From assembly GCF_001468085.1 (NCBI RefSeq), contig NZ_LNZB01000056.1, positions 215,045-279,044 of the forward strand: DNA of 64,000 nt, in the 5' to 3' direction. Position numbers and translations under genes: made by a program. The notes beneath the pieces were generated by a model. It was not told the DNA's origin, did not search any database, and worked only from the letters and a program-made list of their open reading frames with translations. Positions 1 to 7,697 of the stretch are shown piece after piece. The number at the start of each line of letters is the position of its first letter. The first letter of the stretch is position 1. Origin of the DNA: Legionella waltersii. GTDB lineage: Bacteria > Pseudomonadota > Gammaproteobacteria > Legionellales > Legionellaceae.

Positions 1-592
1 ACTAACCTGTATTCCAGCAACAGATTGCGAAGGAACACTTTGGACTGTTCAGTACATTGCCGAAGATGGAACCAAACGCTTTGCAAAAGATTCAAGAAAG
101 GAGGGTTGTTTCCACGTGCTAGGTGGTTTGGAAAAGCTTGCTGATACACCTGTAATTATAATTGCCGAAGGTTATGCTACTGCTGCAACGATAAAAGAAG
201 CATGTGAGCTGCCTGCTGTCGTTTCTGCCTTTGATTCAGGGAACCTAAAAGCAGTAGCTAAAGTATTGCATGAAAAGTATCCACATACTCCAGTTATCCT
301 GGCCGCGGATGATGACAAGCATCTGGAGTTATCGAAGGGTATTAACCCCGGTAAAGAAAAAGCTGGCGAAGCTGCTGATGCTGTCAATGGTTTTATTGTG
401 CTACCAACCTTCGCATCGAATGAGCAGTCATCAAACCCTAAAAAATTCAGTGATTTTAATGACTTGGCAAATCATAGCAAATTGGGTTTCGAAGGGGTTA
501 TACGTCAGATCAAACCAAAGGTTGAAAAAATTGCTAAACGGTATAATCGTATGCGATTGTCAAAGAACAGTAATGTAATTCATATTTCCTAG
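1..592 (+). CDS. TOPRIM-domain primase/helicase-like protein, C-terminal part (5' end outside window)
   Basis: The reading frame is open from base 2 to the stop at 592, so the gene begins left of the window; the GTG at 116 is internal, because the codons before it read LWTVQYIAEDGTKRF, as expected for this family. The TOPRIM signature is visible as VIIIAEGYATAATI (acidic metal-binding Glu) followed by PVILAADDDKH (the DxD pair). Such domains occur at the C terminus of TraC-like conjugative primases and related replication proteins of mobile elements, which prime DNA synthesis on transferred strands. It lies convergent to traI, much as traC is associated with the RP4 transfer region. The family assignment is good; the precise subfamily is uncertain because the N-terminal part is missing. 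Confidence 0.75.
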   Translation, partial: LTCIPATDCEGTLWTVQYIAEDGTKRFAKDSRKEGCFHVLGGLEKLADTPVIIIAEGYATAATIKEACELPAVVSAFDSGNLKAVAKVLHEKYPHTPVILAADDDKHLELSKGINPGKEKAGEAADAVNGFIVLPTFASNEQSSNPKKFSDFNDLANHSKLGFEGVIRQIKPKVEKIAKRYNRMRLSKNSNVIHIS

Positions 593-605
593 ATTCAACA
601 TAATG

Positions 606-648
606 GGTAAAAGTTCAAGCCATCAGGTTTGAACCTTTACCTGTTTTA
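606..648 (+). terminator. Intrinsic terminator of the primase gene
   Basis: A 13-bp perfect inverted repeat (606-618 with 629-641, arms GGTAAAAGTTCAA and TTGAACCTTTACC when aligned) with a 10-nt loop is followed by TGTTTTATT. It lies 14 bases after the primase stop and just before the end of the convergent gene, so it may serve both. Confidence 0.75.
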
Positions 649-1410
649 TTACAATGAGCCATTACTAACTGTTATTTCTCCGTCTTCACAAAATGAATAA
701 TTACTCAGAAACTCTTCCAGATATTCAATGTTTAATACCAGTATTGAAATTGAGTCAAATTCTCTTTCATTTTTGGGAGCAATATATAAATTATTTTTAG
801 TTGGTATTTTATGTAAAGCCCATTTATATTGGCTAACTTGTGGGGCTGAGGAATTATTGTAATCAATAACCCATAACTTAGCATTTGTAATAATAATGGG
901 GATGATGATGGGAAAGTCTCTTGATTTATTTTTATCTACATCTGTTACTGATATAGCCTTTATAGCCGACAACATTTGATTCTGAGCCTTAAAGAAATTA
1001 TTTTCAAAGTCATTCTTAGCTGCTTTTTTTAGTTGATTACCTGTTTTATTAAAAAAATCACCAGTAAACGTAAAAAAATACTGATTTTCATCTGGTTTGA
1101 ATTGAGCAATTCGATAGTTAGAATCCTTAATAGCATGTCGCCTTGTATTATACATTTTGGGGTCAATGCCATTATCTTCTTTAATCAAAATCAGATATGA
1201 TGAGTTTGCGGCCCCTTTACACTCAATTAGCCATTCCCTACCTTGATATTGCGCTGCTTTAATATCGACCTCTACAAATTCATCCTCATTCTTTATTAAC
1301 TGATTCATTAAAACAGAAAAACTCTTTTCTTCCAGTATCTTTTTTGCTCGGAATTCTAAATTAAAACCATAGCTATTAGCCGCATCCAAAATTAATTTAT
1401 CATCGTCCAT
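649..1410 (-). CDS. Putative PD-(D/E)xK nuclease-like protein of unknown function
   Basis: A 253-residue protein I do not recognise as a named family. Residues about 45-70 carry EVDIKAAQYQGREWLIECKGA, an Asp followed about 15 residues later by Glu-x-Lys in a beta-strand context, the usual core of PD-(D/E)xK restriction-endonuclease folds. There is no membrane segment or signal peptide. It is read in the same direction as traI and sits where RP4 has traG and traF, 106 bases downstream of the traI stop. A role in defence or in element maintenance is possible but is inference from the fold and the place only. It could also be a non-catalytic nuclease-fold protein. Confidence 0.5.
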   Translation of the reverse strand: MDDDKLILDAANSYGFNLEFRAKKILEEKSFSVLMNQLIKNEDEFVEVDIKAAQYQGREWLIECKGAANSSYLILIKEDNGIDPKMYNTRRHAIKDSNYRIAQFKPDENQYFFTFTGDFFNKTGNQLKKAAKNDFENNFFKAQNQMLSAIKAISVTDVDKNKSRDFPIIIPIIITNAKLWVIDYNNSSAPQVSQYKWALHKIPTKNNLYIAPKNEREFDSISILVLNIEYLEEFLSNYSFCEDGEITVSNGSL

Positions 1411-1516
1411 AGTTTTCCCTAAGTTACTTAAAACCCTGGTTATTCATAATATCAGTGTGGTTTTTCTTAATTACCCCATCTAATAACTATAGGATAGATG
1501 GAAAATTAACCCCAAT

Positions 1517-3388
1517 TTATTTATTTTTGCGGCTTTTGCTTTTGTCATTTATTCCAAAAATTTTCCATCGCACATGGTTATCAGATTTGAATCCTTTCCG
1601 CTCCAGGTGATCATGTGCATTATCCGGCAATAGCACTTGACCTCCTCCGGTGAGCTGAACCAGATCGCATTTGGACAAGTTTCGCAAGCTGTCGTGATCT
1701 TTGGCTGGCGAGCCTTGTCTAATGCTGAAAGAGTTGGGCTTTGTACTCCCCCTTCTCTTTCCAGTGGCTGTTCCAGCAGCCTCATGGCCTCCTGAAGTTC
1801 TTCCTCGATGGCTGTGTCGGTTTGCTCTTGATTGATCATGGGATTTCTCCTGTTCAAAATTTAGTTTTTGACGTTGATTTTCCAAATCCAAATCAGCAAA
1901 AGTGATTGGCATTTGATATTGAATAACAATCTGCAAGATAATCTTTTTAAATAATGGAGACCCATTCACACAAATACAGTCACCATAGCGCTGTCTTGCC
2001 ATTTCCAAGGCTCTTTTAAGCGCAGGAATAGACCCGCCTTTAGAAATGATAATTTCCTTTCCATTGTCCCTAATAACACTGTTATCTTTTTTATAAATCT
2101 CAGTACCTTCTTTAGTAACAGAGTCGATTTGTTCAAAATTTGAAGAGGAAGAAAAAGAAGAGCCTGATCCTGAAATGGTGTAATTATGCTTATTTTTACG
2201 ATTACGATACCTCATTGCCATTAAAGCATCCTGGTTGCCACTCTGTGCTTTTTGTTTCAGCCAATCAGCCCAGGTTTTGTTTTGATGAGAACCTAATAAC
2301 TGGCAACGTTCTTTTGCATAATTTTTCCTTATGTTCTCAATCTCATTAAGCAGCGTTTTGTTTATGTGCTGATAAAGGTACTTTTTCTGTGCTTTAGAAA
2401 GGTTCATTAACTTCAAAGCAGCTCGTTTAATTCGACCTCGCTTTTTCGCCTTTTCAATAAGTTTTTTTCTGGCCTCACGCAACTTTTTAAGTTTGTCTGA
2501 AACAAAACATTTATTGTGTGATTTTTCATGCTGATATTTGGCATATAGCGCGGAACCAAGTACCTTTTTATTTAATGGTTCATAATGATAAACATTTGAT
2601 GCAGGTCCATCGTCTTCTGGGTAGGATGGTACGAATGAACCTAGCTTGGATTCGAGATTTTTTTTAGAAAAGGTTCTGGAAATTGAGCTTGCTTTAACAG
2701 TAAGCCCTTGGACATTGTGGAACACAAAACCATTGGCTTTAATACGAACCATCAACGCATGTTCTGCCAAAATACTATGAATCTCTTCCCAACTACTAGC
2801 TGCCTCTATTTTTTCTTTACAGTGACGCTTCATCCAATTAATTAAACTTTCAATACCAGAATGATGTTCCATATCGTCAGCAAGATTCTCTGAATGGTTT
2901 TTACGGGTTTGATGATTGGTTATTTGAAGACCTAATTCAATTTCTAGCTTGGATGCGACCTCAGCAAAAGTCTTATATGCTCTGAAAGGTTCAATCATAT
3001 TAAAGGTTTGAGGATGAATTTTATTAATCGCAACATGAATATGAAGATTGTCTGTATCATGATGAGCAACTGAGATTCTTTGATGTTCTTTAAATCCAAT
3101 CGACAATGCCACTCTATCTTCAATTTCCCGTAAAACTTGTGGGGAAAGGTTTTCTCCTGGAGCGAAAGAAATAAGCATATGGTAAGTTTTATCTCCGGTG
3201 GCTCTTTGGTTTTTAGTTTGTGTTGCTAATACCTCTTGAACAGCCCAAATAGGATCGAGGCTATTACAGTTTGATAATCTGATTTTACCCACTCGCTCCT
3301 GTTTGTTTTGTTGATTACACAGGTATTGAACAAGGCCGGAAAAACTACTAAGTCTAGTTTTTTTCATAGGTATATGGCGAATAATCAT
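1517..3388 (-). CDS. traI: IncP-type DNA relaxase TraI (MOB-P)
   Basis: The relaxase nicks oriT and stays covalently bound to the 5' end of the strand to be transferred. The N-terminal domain is clear: Tyr22 in SFSGLVQYLCN is at the position of the catalytic Tyr22 of RP4 TraI, and motif III HHDTDNLHIHVAINKIH puts His116 and His118 in the metal-binding cluster. The middle (about 290-350) is rich in Lys and Arg. The protein is 623 residues, shorter than RP4 TraI (about 730). The start overlaps the traJ stop by 4 bases (ATGA), so the two are translationally coupled. The last 320 bases also encode a second protein in another frame (see the traH-like entry). The coupling-protein gene traG, which neighbours traI in RP4, is not here. 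Confidence 0.92.
   Translation of the reverse strand: MIIRHIPMKKTRLSSFSGLVQYLCNQQNKQERVGKIRLSNCNSLDPIWAVQEVLATQTKNQRATGDKTYHMLISFAPGENLSPQVLREIEDRVALSIGFKEHQRISVAHHDTDNLHIHVAINKIHPQTFNMIEPFRAYKTFAEVASKLEIELGLQITNHQTRKNHSENLADDMEHHSGIESLINWMKRHCKEKIEAASSWEEIHSILAEHALMVRIKANGFVFHNVQGLTVKASSISRTFSKKNLESKLGSFVPSYPEDDGPASNVYHYEPLNKKVLGSALYAKYQHEKSHNKCFVSDKLKKLREARKKLIEKAKKRGRIKRAALKLMNLSKAQKKYLYQHINKTLLNEIENIRKNYAKERCQLLGSHQNKTWADWLKQKAQSGNQDALMAMRYRNRKNKHNYTISGSGSSFSSSSNFEQIDSVTKEGTEIYKKDNSVIRDNGKEIIISKGGSIPALKRALEMARQRYGDCICVNGSPLFKKIILQIVIQYQMPITFADLDLENQRQKLNFEQEKSHDQSRANRHSHRGRTSGGHEAAGTATGKRRGSTKPNSFSIRQGSPAKDHDSLRNLSKCDLVQLTGGGQVLLPDNAHDHLERKGFKSDNHVRWKIFGINDKSKSRKNK
1549..1839 (-). CDS. 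traH: TraH-like small protein nested inside traI
   Basis: This 96-residue frame lies wholly within the 3' end of traI in a different phase. The ATG at 1839 is preceded by a good ribosome-binding site (AACAGGAGAAATCCC), so the TTG further upstream is not needed. The N-terminal half is acidic (IEEELQEAMRLLEQPLERE) and the C-terminal half carries ordered Cys residues (CETCPNAIWF, then KCYCRIM) and Trp, suggesting a structured, perhaps metal-binding, domain. In RP4, traH is likewise encoded inside traI in another frame and makes an acidic protein that stabilises the relaxosome. The equivalence rests on position, acidity and the ribosome site, not on an alignment. Confidence 0.65.
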   Translation of the reverse strand: MINQEQTDTAIEEELQEAMRLLEQPLEREGGVQSPTLSALDKARQPKITTACETCPNAIWFSSPEEVKCYCRIMHMITWSGKDSNLITMCDGKFLE

Positions 3389-3738
3389 ATTTTTTTCACC
3401 ACTGCCAACATTGCATCCTGAGTGGTTTGAATACGATTTAATAATGTTTTTACTGTTTGGAGGTCAAAATGCGCAACGCGTTTATCTTGAGTCAACCATA
3501 GTTTTAACAATCCACCAAGACGTCCTAAGTCTCCATTAATTTTGACTAGTTGCAGTACATAATCTTTATCAACACTACTTTGAATTTGATATCCGAGACT
3601 GATCCGTCTTAAGTACTCGGCAATTGAAAGGCCAGCCATTGCTGCATTCGATTTAATTTGAATTTCTTCAGAAGGCAAAACAGGTACGCGAAGATGGCGA
3701 CCATTTTTTCTGGTAGGGGTTTTCTGTTTCTCGTCCAT
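3385..3738 (-). CDS. traJ: Relaxosome accessory protein TraJ (oriT-binding)
   Basis: A 117-residue protein with a ribbon-helix-helix-like N-terminal half (LRVPVLPSEEIQIKSNAAMAG) and the stretch KINGDLGRLGGLLKLWLT, which is nearly identical to the hallmark of RP4 TraJ. In RP4, TraJ binds the inverted repeat beside nic and recruits the relaxase. It is divergent from traK, with oriT between them, exactly the RP4 layout, and its stop overlaps the traI start. Confident family call. Confidence 0.92.
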   Translation of the reverse strand: MDEKQKTPTRKNGRHLRVPVLPSEEIQIKSNAAMAGLSIAEYLRRISLGYQIQSSVDKDYVLQLVKINGDLGRLGGLLKLWLTQDKRVAHFDLQTVKTLLNRIQTTQDAMLAVVKKI

Positions 3739-3831
3739 AAGGATGCCGACCTCTTAATTAAGTGGTTATGCAATCCTTTGGGTATTGATTTGACCTCAAA
3801 ACACAGGTTTTTCGTTGAGCACCGAAGGTGC

Positions 3832-3900
3832 GAATAAGACTTGTGAGGTTTGGTAGCCAGCTTGCTGGTTAGCTAACTTCACCTATCTTGCCCTGCGTTT
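3832..3900. other. oriT: Origin of transfer (oriT) with RP4-type nic site
   Basis: The 402-base gap between divergent traJ and traK holds an oriT that follows the RP4 layout: GAATAAG at 3832, an inverted repeat CCAGC-tt-GCTGG at 3857-3868 in the place of the RP4 TraJ-binding repeat, a palindrome GTTAGCTAAC at 3868-3877, and the nic core CTTCACCTATCTTGCCC at 3877-3893. RP4 reads CTTCACCTATCCTGCCC with the cut after the G, so the predicted nick here is between 3890 and 3891 on the plus strand. The one core difference is T for C two bases before the nick. The rest of the gap (3901-4140) is A/T-rich and should hold the traK promoter and TraK-binding region, as in RP4. Confidence 0.85.
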
Positions 3901-4140
3901 CCAGATCACTTTTAAGAATCATAGCAGGAACTTTTTGGAATTTGCAATGATTTTTAAGGAACTTTCACCTTAATAGAATCAAATTAATCCTAATTATTCC
4001 TAAAAGTTCATTTATTAGAATTATAAAATCATTTTAATATCCCGTAAAATTCCTTTTTGCTCCAATTTATTCTTTTTCCTTGTTCGAACTCAAATTATGA
4101 TTTAGACTTTTTAAAATAAAAAAAATAACGCCAAAGAAGA

Positions 4141-4467
4141 ATGAAAAAACCACTTTCCGAACGAGTAATCCAAAATCAGTCAGAAAAAAGGAATGGGCGA
4201 ACCAATGCCAAGATTCAATTTATTGCTCTGAAAGAAGATATTCGAGAAGCCCTTGAAAAGGGCTGTTCGATGAAAGCTGTTTGGGAAACTTTATCTGATG
4301 AAGGCCAAATAACATTCGGCTACAAGGCATTTAGACATTACGTACTTAAGTTAATTAAGTCAGCGCAGGAAAATACCAGGGATGATAAACTGAGCAAAAG
4401 TAAAGCTACAAATGCAATTAAAGGTTTTACTTTTAATCCAATACCCAACCCGGAGGAACTCTTGTAA
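4141..4467 (+). CDS. traK: oriT-binding protein TraK
   Basis: A 108-residue basic protein, first gene of a traK-traL-traM set reading away from oriT. Its central segment (REALEKGCSMKAVWETLSDE, then ITFGYKAFRHYV) and the C-terminal TFNPIPNPEELL follow the plan of RP4 TraK, which wraps the oriT leading region and aids nicking. An AGAAG ribosome site lies just before the ATG. Its stop overlaps the traL start (TAATG). Confidence 0.85.
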   Translation: MKKPLSERVIQNQSEKRNGRTNAKIQFIALKEDIREALEKGCSMKAVWETLSDEGQITFGYKAFRHYVLKLIKSAQENTRDDKLSKSKATNAIKGFTFNPIPNPEELL

Positions 4468-5192
4468 TGGCAAAAATACATATCACGATGCAGGGCAAAG
4501 GTGGTGTCGGTAAATCCTTTGTCTCGGCGACTACCGCTCAGTACAAATTTAATAAAGGACAATCTCCTCTGTGTATTGATACTGATCCAATTAACGCCAC
4601 TTTTCATGGGTTTAAGTCACTTAAAGTTGAACGCCTGAATATTATGGAGGGCGATGAAATCAATCCGCGCCATTTTGACGTTTTAATTGAAAAAATTGCA
4701 AATACGCAAGACGACGTAATTATTGATAATGGTGCCAGCTCTTTTGTGCCTTTATCGCATTATCTCATCACCAATCAGGTGCCTACCTTGTTAAAGGGCA
4801 TGGGGCATGAACTTATCATCCATACCGTTATCACTGGTGGTCAAGCGTTGCTGGACACAATAAACGGCTTTGCTCAGCTGGTAAACCAATTTCCAGAAGA
4901 TGTTCGATATGTTCTATGGTTAAATCCTTATTGGGGAAGGATTGAGAGTGAGGGAAAATCATTTGAGCAACTGAAGGTATACAAAGAGACAAAAGACCGA
5001 ATCGCAGCAATAATTAATATCCCTGATTTAAAGGAAGAAACTTTCGGCCATGACCTCTCAAATATGCTTCAACAAAAAATTACATTTAATGAAGCAATCG
5101 ATTCCCCTGAGCGAAATATTATGACCAGGCAGCGATTAAAGCTAATACGGGATCAACTATTCAACCAGATTGATAACGCCATGGTGCTCTAA
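4467..5192 (+). CDS. traL: ParA/MinD-type ATPase TraL
   Basis: A 241-residue P-loop ATPase with the deviant Walker A motif GKGGVGKS at residues 10-17 and long stretches that match RP4 TraL as I know it (CIDTDPINATF, DNGASSFVPLSHYLI, GGQALLDT, MTRQRLKLIR). TraL is encoded in the RP4 leader operon but is not essential for transfer; its role may be in DNA handling or partitioning. The start overlaps the traK stop, with GGAGG 11 bases upstream. Confidence 0.9.
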   Translation: MAKIHITMQGKGGVGKSFVSATTAQYKFNKGQSPLCIDTDPINATFHGFKSLKVERLNIMEGDEINPRHFDVLIEKIANTQDDVIIDNGASSFVPLSHYLITNQVPTLLKGMGHELIIHTVITGGQALLDTINGFAQLVNQFPEDVRYVLWLNPYWGRIESEGKSFEQLKVYKETKDRIAAIINIPDLKEETFGHDLSNMLQQKITFNEAIDSPERNIMTRQRLKLIRDQLFNQIDNAMVL

Positions 5193-5641
5193 TGTCAGAT
5201 ACAATTAATGAAGCCATTAAAACCATTGCAGTAAAACATGGTGTGGTTTTGGGAAAAGATGATCCGATACTCATTCTCCAAACCATGAATGAAAAATTGC
5301 TAGAGGAAAACCGAAAGGCTCAGCAGGTTATGCTAACTCAGTTCAAAGAGGAAATGGAGAACATTTCCTCTCAATGGAAGGTTGATGCTAAAGAAAAAGC
5401 AGAGAAACTACTCAATGCTGCATTGGCTAGTAGTAAAGAAGCTATGAACAAGCTACTGAGGGATGCTACCAATGAATTCGTTCATGCTATGAAAAACGTG
5501 ATATCAGATTCATTGGCAAAAGCAAAGGATTTGACTCAACAGACGAGCAAAGCAAGTCGATTTACATGGTTAACATCAGTAACAATTTTTGCTGTTTCTT
5601 GCACATTTATGCTGTTCATACTTATTAATTTTTTGAGGTAA
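5192..5641 (+). CDS. traM: TraM-like membrane-anchored coiled-coil protein
   Basis: A 149-residue protein whose start overlaps the traL stop (TAATG). Residues about 30-120 are strongly helical and charged (EENRKAQQVML, KVDAKEKAEKLLNAALA), and the C terminus has one membrane segment (WLTSVTIFAVSCTFMLFILINF). The position after traL and the tail-anchored coiled-coil plan match IncP TraM, whose function is poorly known. Naming rests mostly on synteny. Confidence 0.75.
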   Translation: MSDTINEAIKTIAVKHGVVLGKDDPILILQTMNEKLLEENRKAQQVMLTQFKEEMENISSQWKVDAKEKAEKLLNAALASSKEAMNKLLRDATNEFVHAMKNVISDSLAKAKDLTQQTSKASRFTWLTSVTIFAVSCTFMLFILINFLR

Positions 5642-5666
5642 CTCATGCATTCAATTGGAACAAAAT

Positions 5667-7697
5667 ATGAAAAATGAAAATAATAAAAAGATAGAAAATC
5701 TGAGTACATTTTCATGGTCCATAGCTGAAATACTGCGAGGTGATTTCAAGCAGTCTGAATATGGTAAGGTTATCTTGCCATTTGTTGTTTTGCGTCGATT
5801 GGATTGTATTTTAGAACCTTCTAAAGATGCGGTAGTTAGTGCGAACGAAAAGTTACCTGAAGGGATAGATGATCATACTAAAGACATGATGCTATTTAGT
5901 GCTGTTGGAGGTGGTCTGAAAGTTTATAACTACAATACACTCACCTTTAGTAAAATTCGAAATCAAGATCCAGGTGATGTACATAAGAATTTATTAGACT
6001 ATATTACCAGTTTTAATAGTAGTGTTCGTGATATTTTTCTTGAAAAATTCCTCTTTACTGATCAGCTGAAGCGCTTAAAGGATGGAGGAATTTTATGGCA
6101 AGTATTCGATCTCTTCTGCCAGATAGATTTGCATCCTGATAATATTTCCAATATTGAGATGGGGTATCTCTTTGAAGATTTGATTCGCCGTTTTTCTGAA
6201 ATTTCGAATGAAACAGCAGGGGAACATTTCACACCTCGTGAAGTTATTCGTTTGATTGTTGATCTTTTGTTGATTAATGATGCTGAAGCATTGGCTGGTT
6301 CGGGAATCATTCGCACAGTTTATGATCCTGCCTGTGGAACAGGTGGTATGCTTGCACTTATGGAAGAGGCAATGAAGGAATATAACTCTAAAATTCGTGT
6401 TGAGCTCTACGGGCAGGAACTAAACCCAGAATCCTTTGGTATCTGCACATCTGACATGTTGGTGACAGGTCATAACCCAGAGCAAATTGCTTTCGGTAAT
6501 ACGTTAACAGAAGATGCTCACAAGGATAAAAAATTTCACTACATGCTTTCCAATCCTCCGTATGGGGTAGATTGGAAAAAATACCAAGATCCTATTAAGC
6601 AAGAAGCACAAGAAAAAGGTATGGATGGTCGTTTTGGTGCTGGATTACCCCGCATATCTGATGGGCAGTTGCTTTTCTTGCAGCACATGATTTCAAAAAT
6701 GCGAGATGATGAAGTAGGCTCACGCATTGGTATAGTGATGAATGGTTCGCCTCTTTTCACTGGTGGGGCAGGATCTGGCGAGAGTGAAATCCGCCGATGG
6801 ATGCTGGAAAATGATTGGGTAGAGGCGATTATCGCATTACCTACTGATTTGTTTTACAACACCGGCATACAAACCTATGTTTGGATGCTTACGAATAAGA
6901 AGGACAAGAACCGTTGGGGAAAGGTACAGCTAATTAATGCAAGTAGTGAACGATTTTGGCAATCCATGCGAAAAAGCCTTGGTAGCAAGCGTCGAGAGAT
7001 TCCAGATCATGCACGTAGTGAAATAGTGAAAATTTATTATGAAATGCTTAATGGTGGTGGTGATTGGAGCGAATTTTCTAAAATTTTTGATAGGGAAGAG
7101 TTTGGTTATCGAGAAATACGCATTGAGCGACCTTTGAGGCTAAATTTTGAAGGGAGTAACGAGCGCTTAGAATTGCTTCAACATGAAAAAACGTTTCTAA
7201 ATCTTTCTAAAATTGAGCAACAAGAGCTAATAGTAGCACTTAATCACAATACATTAAAACAGCAATTCAAAAACCGGGATGCATTTGAAGAAGCACTTAA
7301 AACATCATTAAAAAATTTAAGTTTCAAGTTAACTACTCCATTGAAAAAAGCGATTCTTTCAACTCTTTCAGAGAAAGATGAAACTGCTGATATTTGCTAT
7401 GATGCTAAAGGCAATCCTGAGCCTGATGCTGATTTACGCGATCATGAATTAGTGCCACTTACAGAAGATTGGCGAGAATATGTTGAGCGAGAAGTAAAGC
7501 CTTTTGTTGCAGATGCTTGGGTAGATGACAGCTACAAAGATATAACCGATGGCAAAGTGGGGCGTATAGGCTATGAAATTAATTTTAATCGTTATTTTTA
7601 TAAATATGTTCCACCGCGCTCTGTGACTGAGATTGATGAAGAGCTTAAACAATTGGAAGCAGATATTGCTAATTTGCTGAAAGAGGTAGTGGAATGA
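5667..7697 (+). CDS. hsdM: Type I restriction-modification system, DNA methyltransferase subunit HsdM
   Basis: The N6-adenine methyltransferase subunit of a type I system. It has an HsdM N-terminal helical domain (NLSTFSWSIAEILRGDF), the SAM-binding motif DPACGTGGM at about residue 220 and the catalytic SNPPYG at about 295. At 676 residues it is longer than classical HsdM (about 500); the long C-terminal region (from about 470) is seen in this branch and probably forms extra helical contacts. I prefer the ATG at 5667 to the TTG at 5655. A strong ribosome site (GAGG) precedes a different ATG at 5645, which opens only a 10-codon frame ending over the hsdM start (see findings). The stop overlaps hsdS by 4 bases. 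Confidence 0.93.
   Translation: MKNENNKKIENLSTFSWSIAEILRGDFKQSEYGKVILPFVVLRRLDCILEPSKDAVVSANEKLPEGIDDHTKDMMLFSAVGGGLKVYNYNTLTFSKIRNQDPGDVHKNLLDYITSFNSSVRDIFLEKFLFTDQLKRLKDGGILWQVFDLFCQIDLHPDNISNIEMGYLFEDLIRRFSEISNETAGEHFTPREVIRLIVDLLLINDAEALAGSGIIRTVYDPACGTGGMLALMEEAMKEYNSKIRVELYGQELNPESFGICTSDMLVTGHNPEQIAFGNTLTEDAHKDKKFHYMLSNPPYGVDWKKYQDPIKQEAQEKGMDGRFGAGLPRISDGQLLFLQHMISKMRDDEVGSRIGIVMNGSPLFTGGAGSGESEIRRWMLENDWVEAIIALPTDLFYNTGIQTYVWMLTNKKDKNRWGKVQLINASSERFWQSMRKSLGSKRREIPDHARSEIVKIYYEMLNGGGDWSEFSKIFDREEFGYREIRIERPLRLNFEGSNERLELLQHEKTFLNLSKIEQQELIVALNHNTLKQQFKNRDAFEEALKTSLKNLSFKLTTPLKKAILSTLSEKDETADICYDAKGNPEPDADLRDHELVPLTEDWREYVEREVKPFVADAWVDDSYKDITDGKVGRIGYEINFNRYFYKYVPPRSVTEIDEELKQLEADIANLLKEVVE

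Noticed and set aside
270..578. 102-codon frame on the plus strand overlapping the primase gene
   Set aside because: Low-complexity shadow in another phase; the TOPRIM motifs are all in the longer frame and no ribosome site is seen.
4467..5192. Chromosome or plasmid partition ATPase ParA
   Set aside because: The P-loop ATPase fits, but the neighbours (traK, traM, oriT) and the specific sequence make it TraL; no parB or parS is seen.
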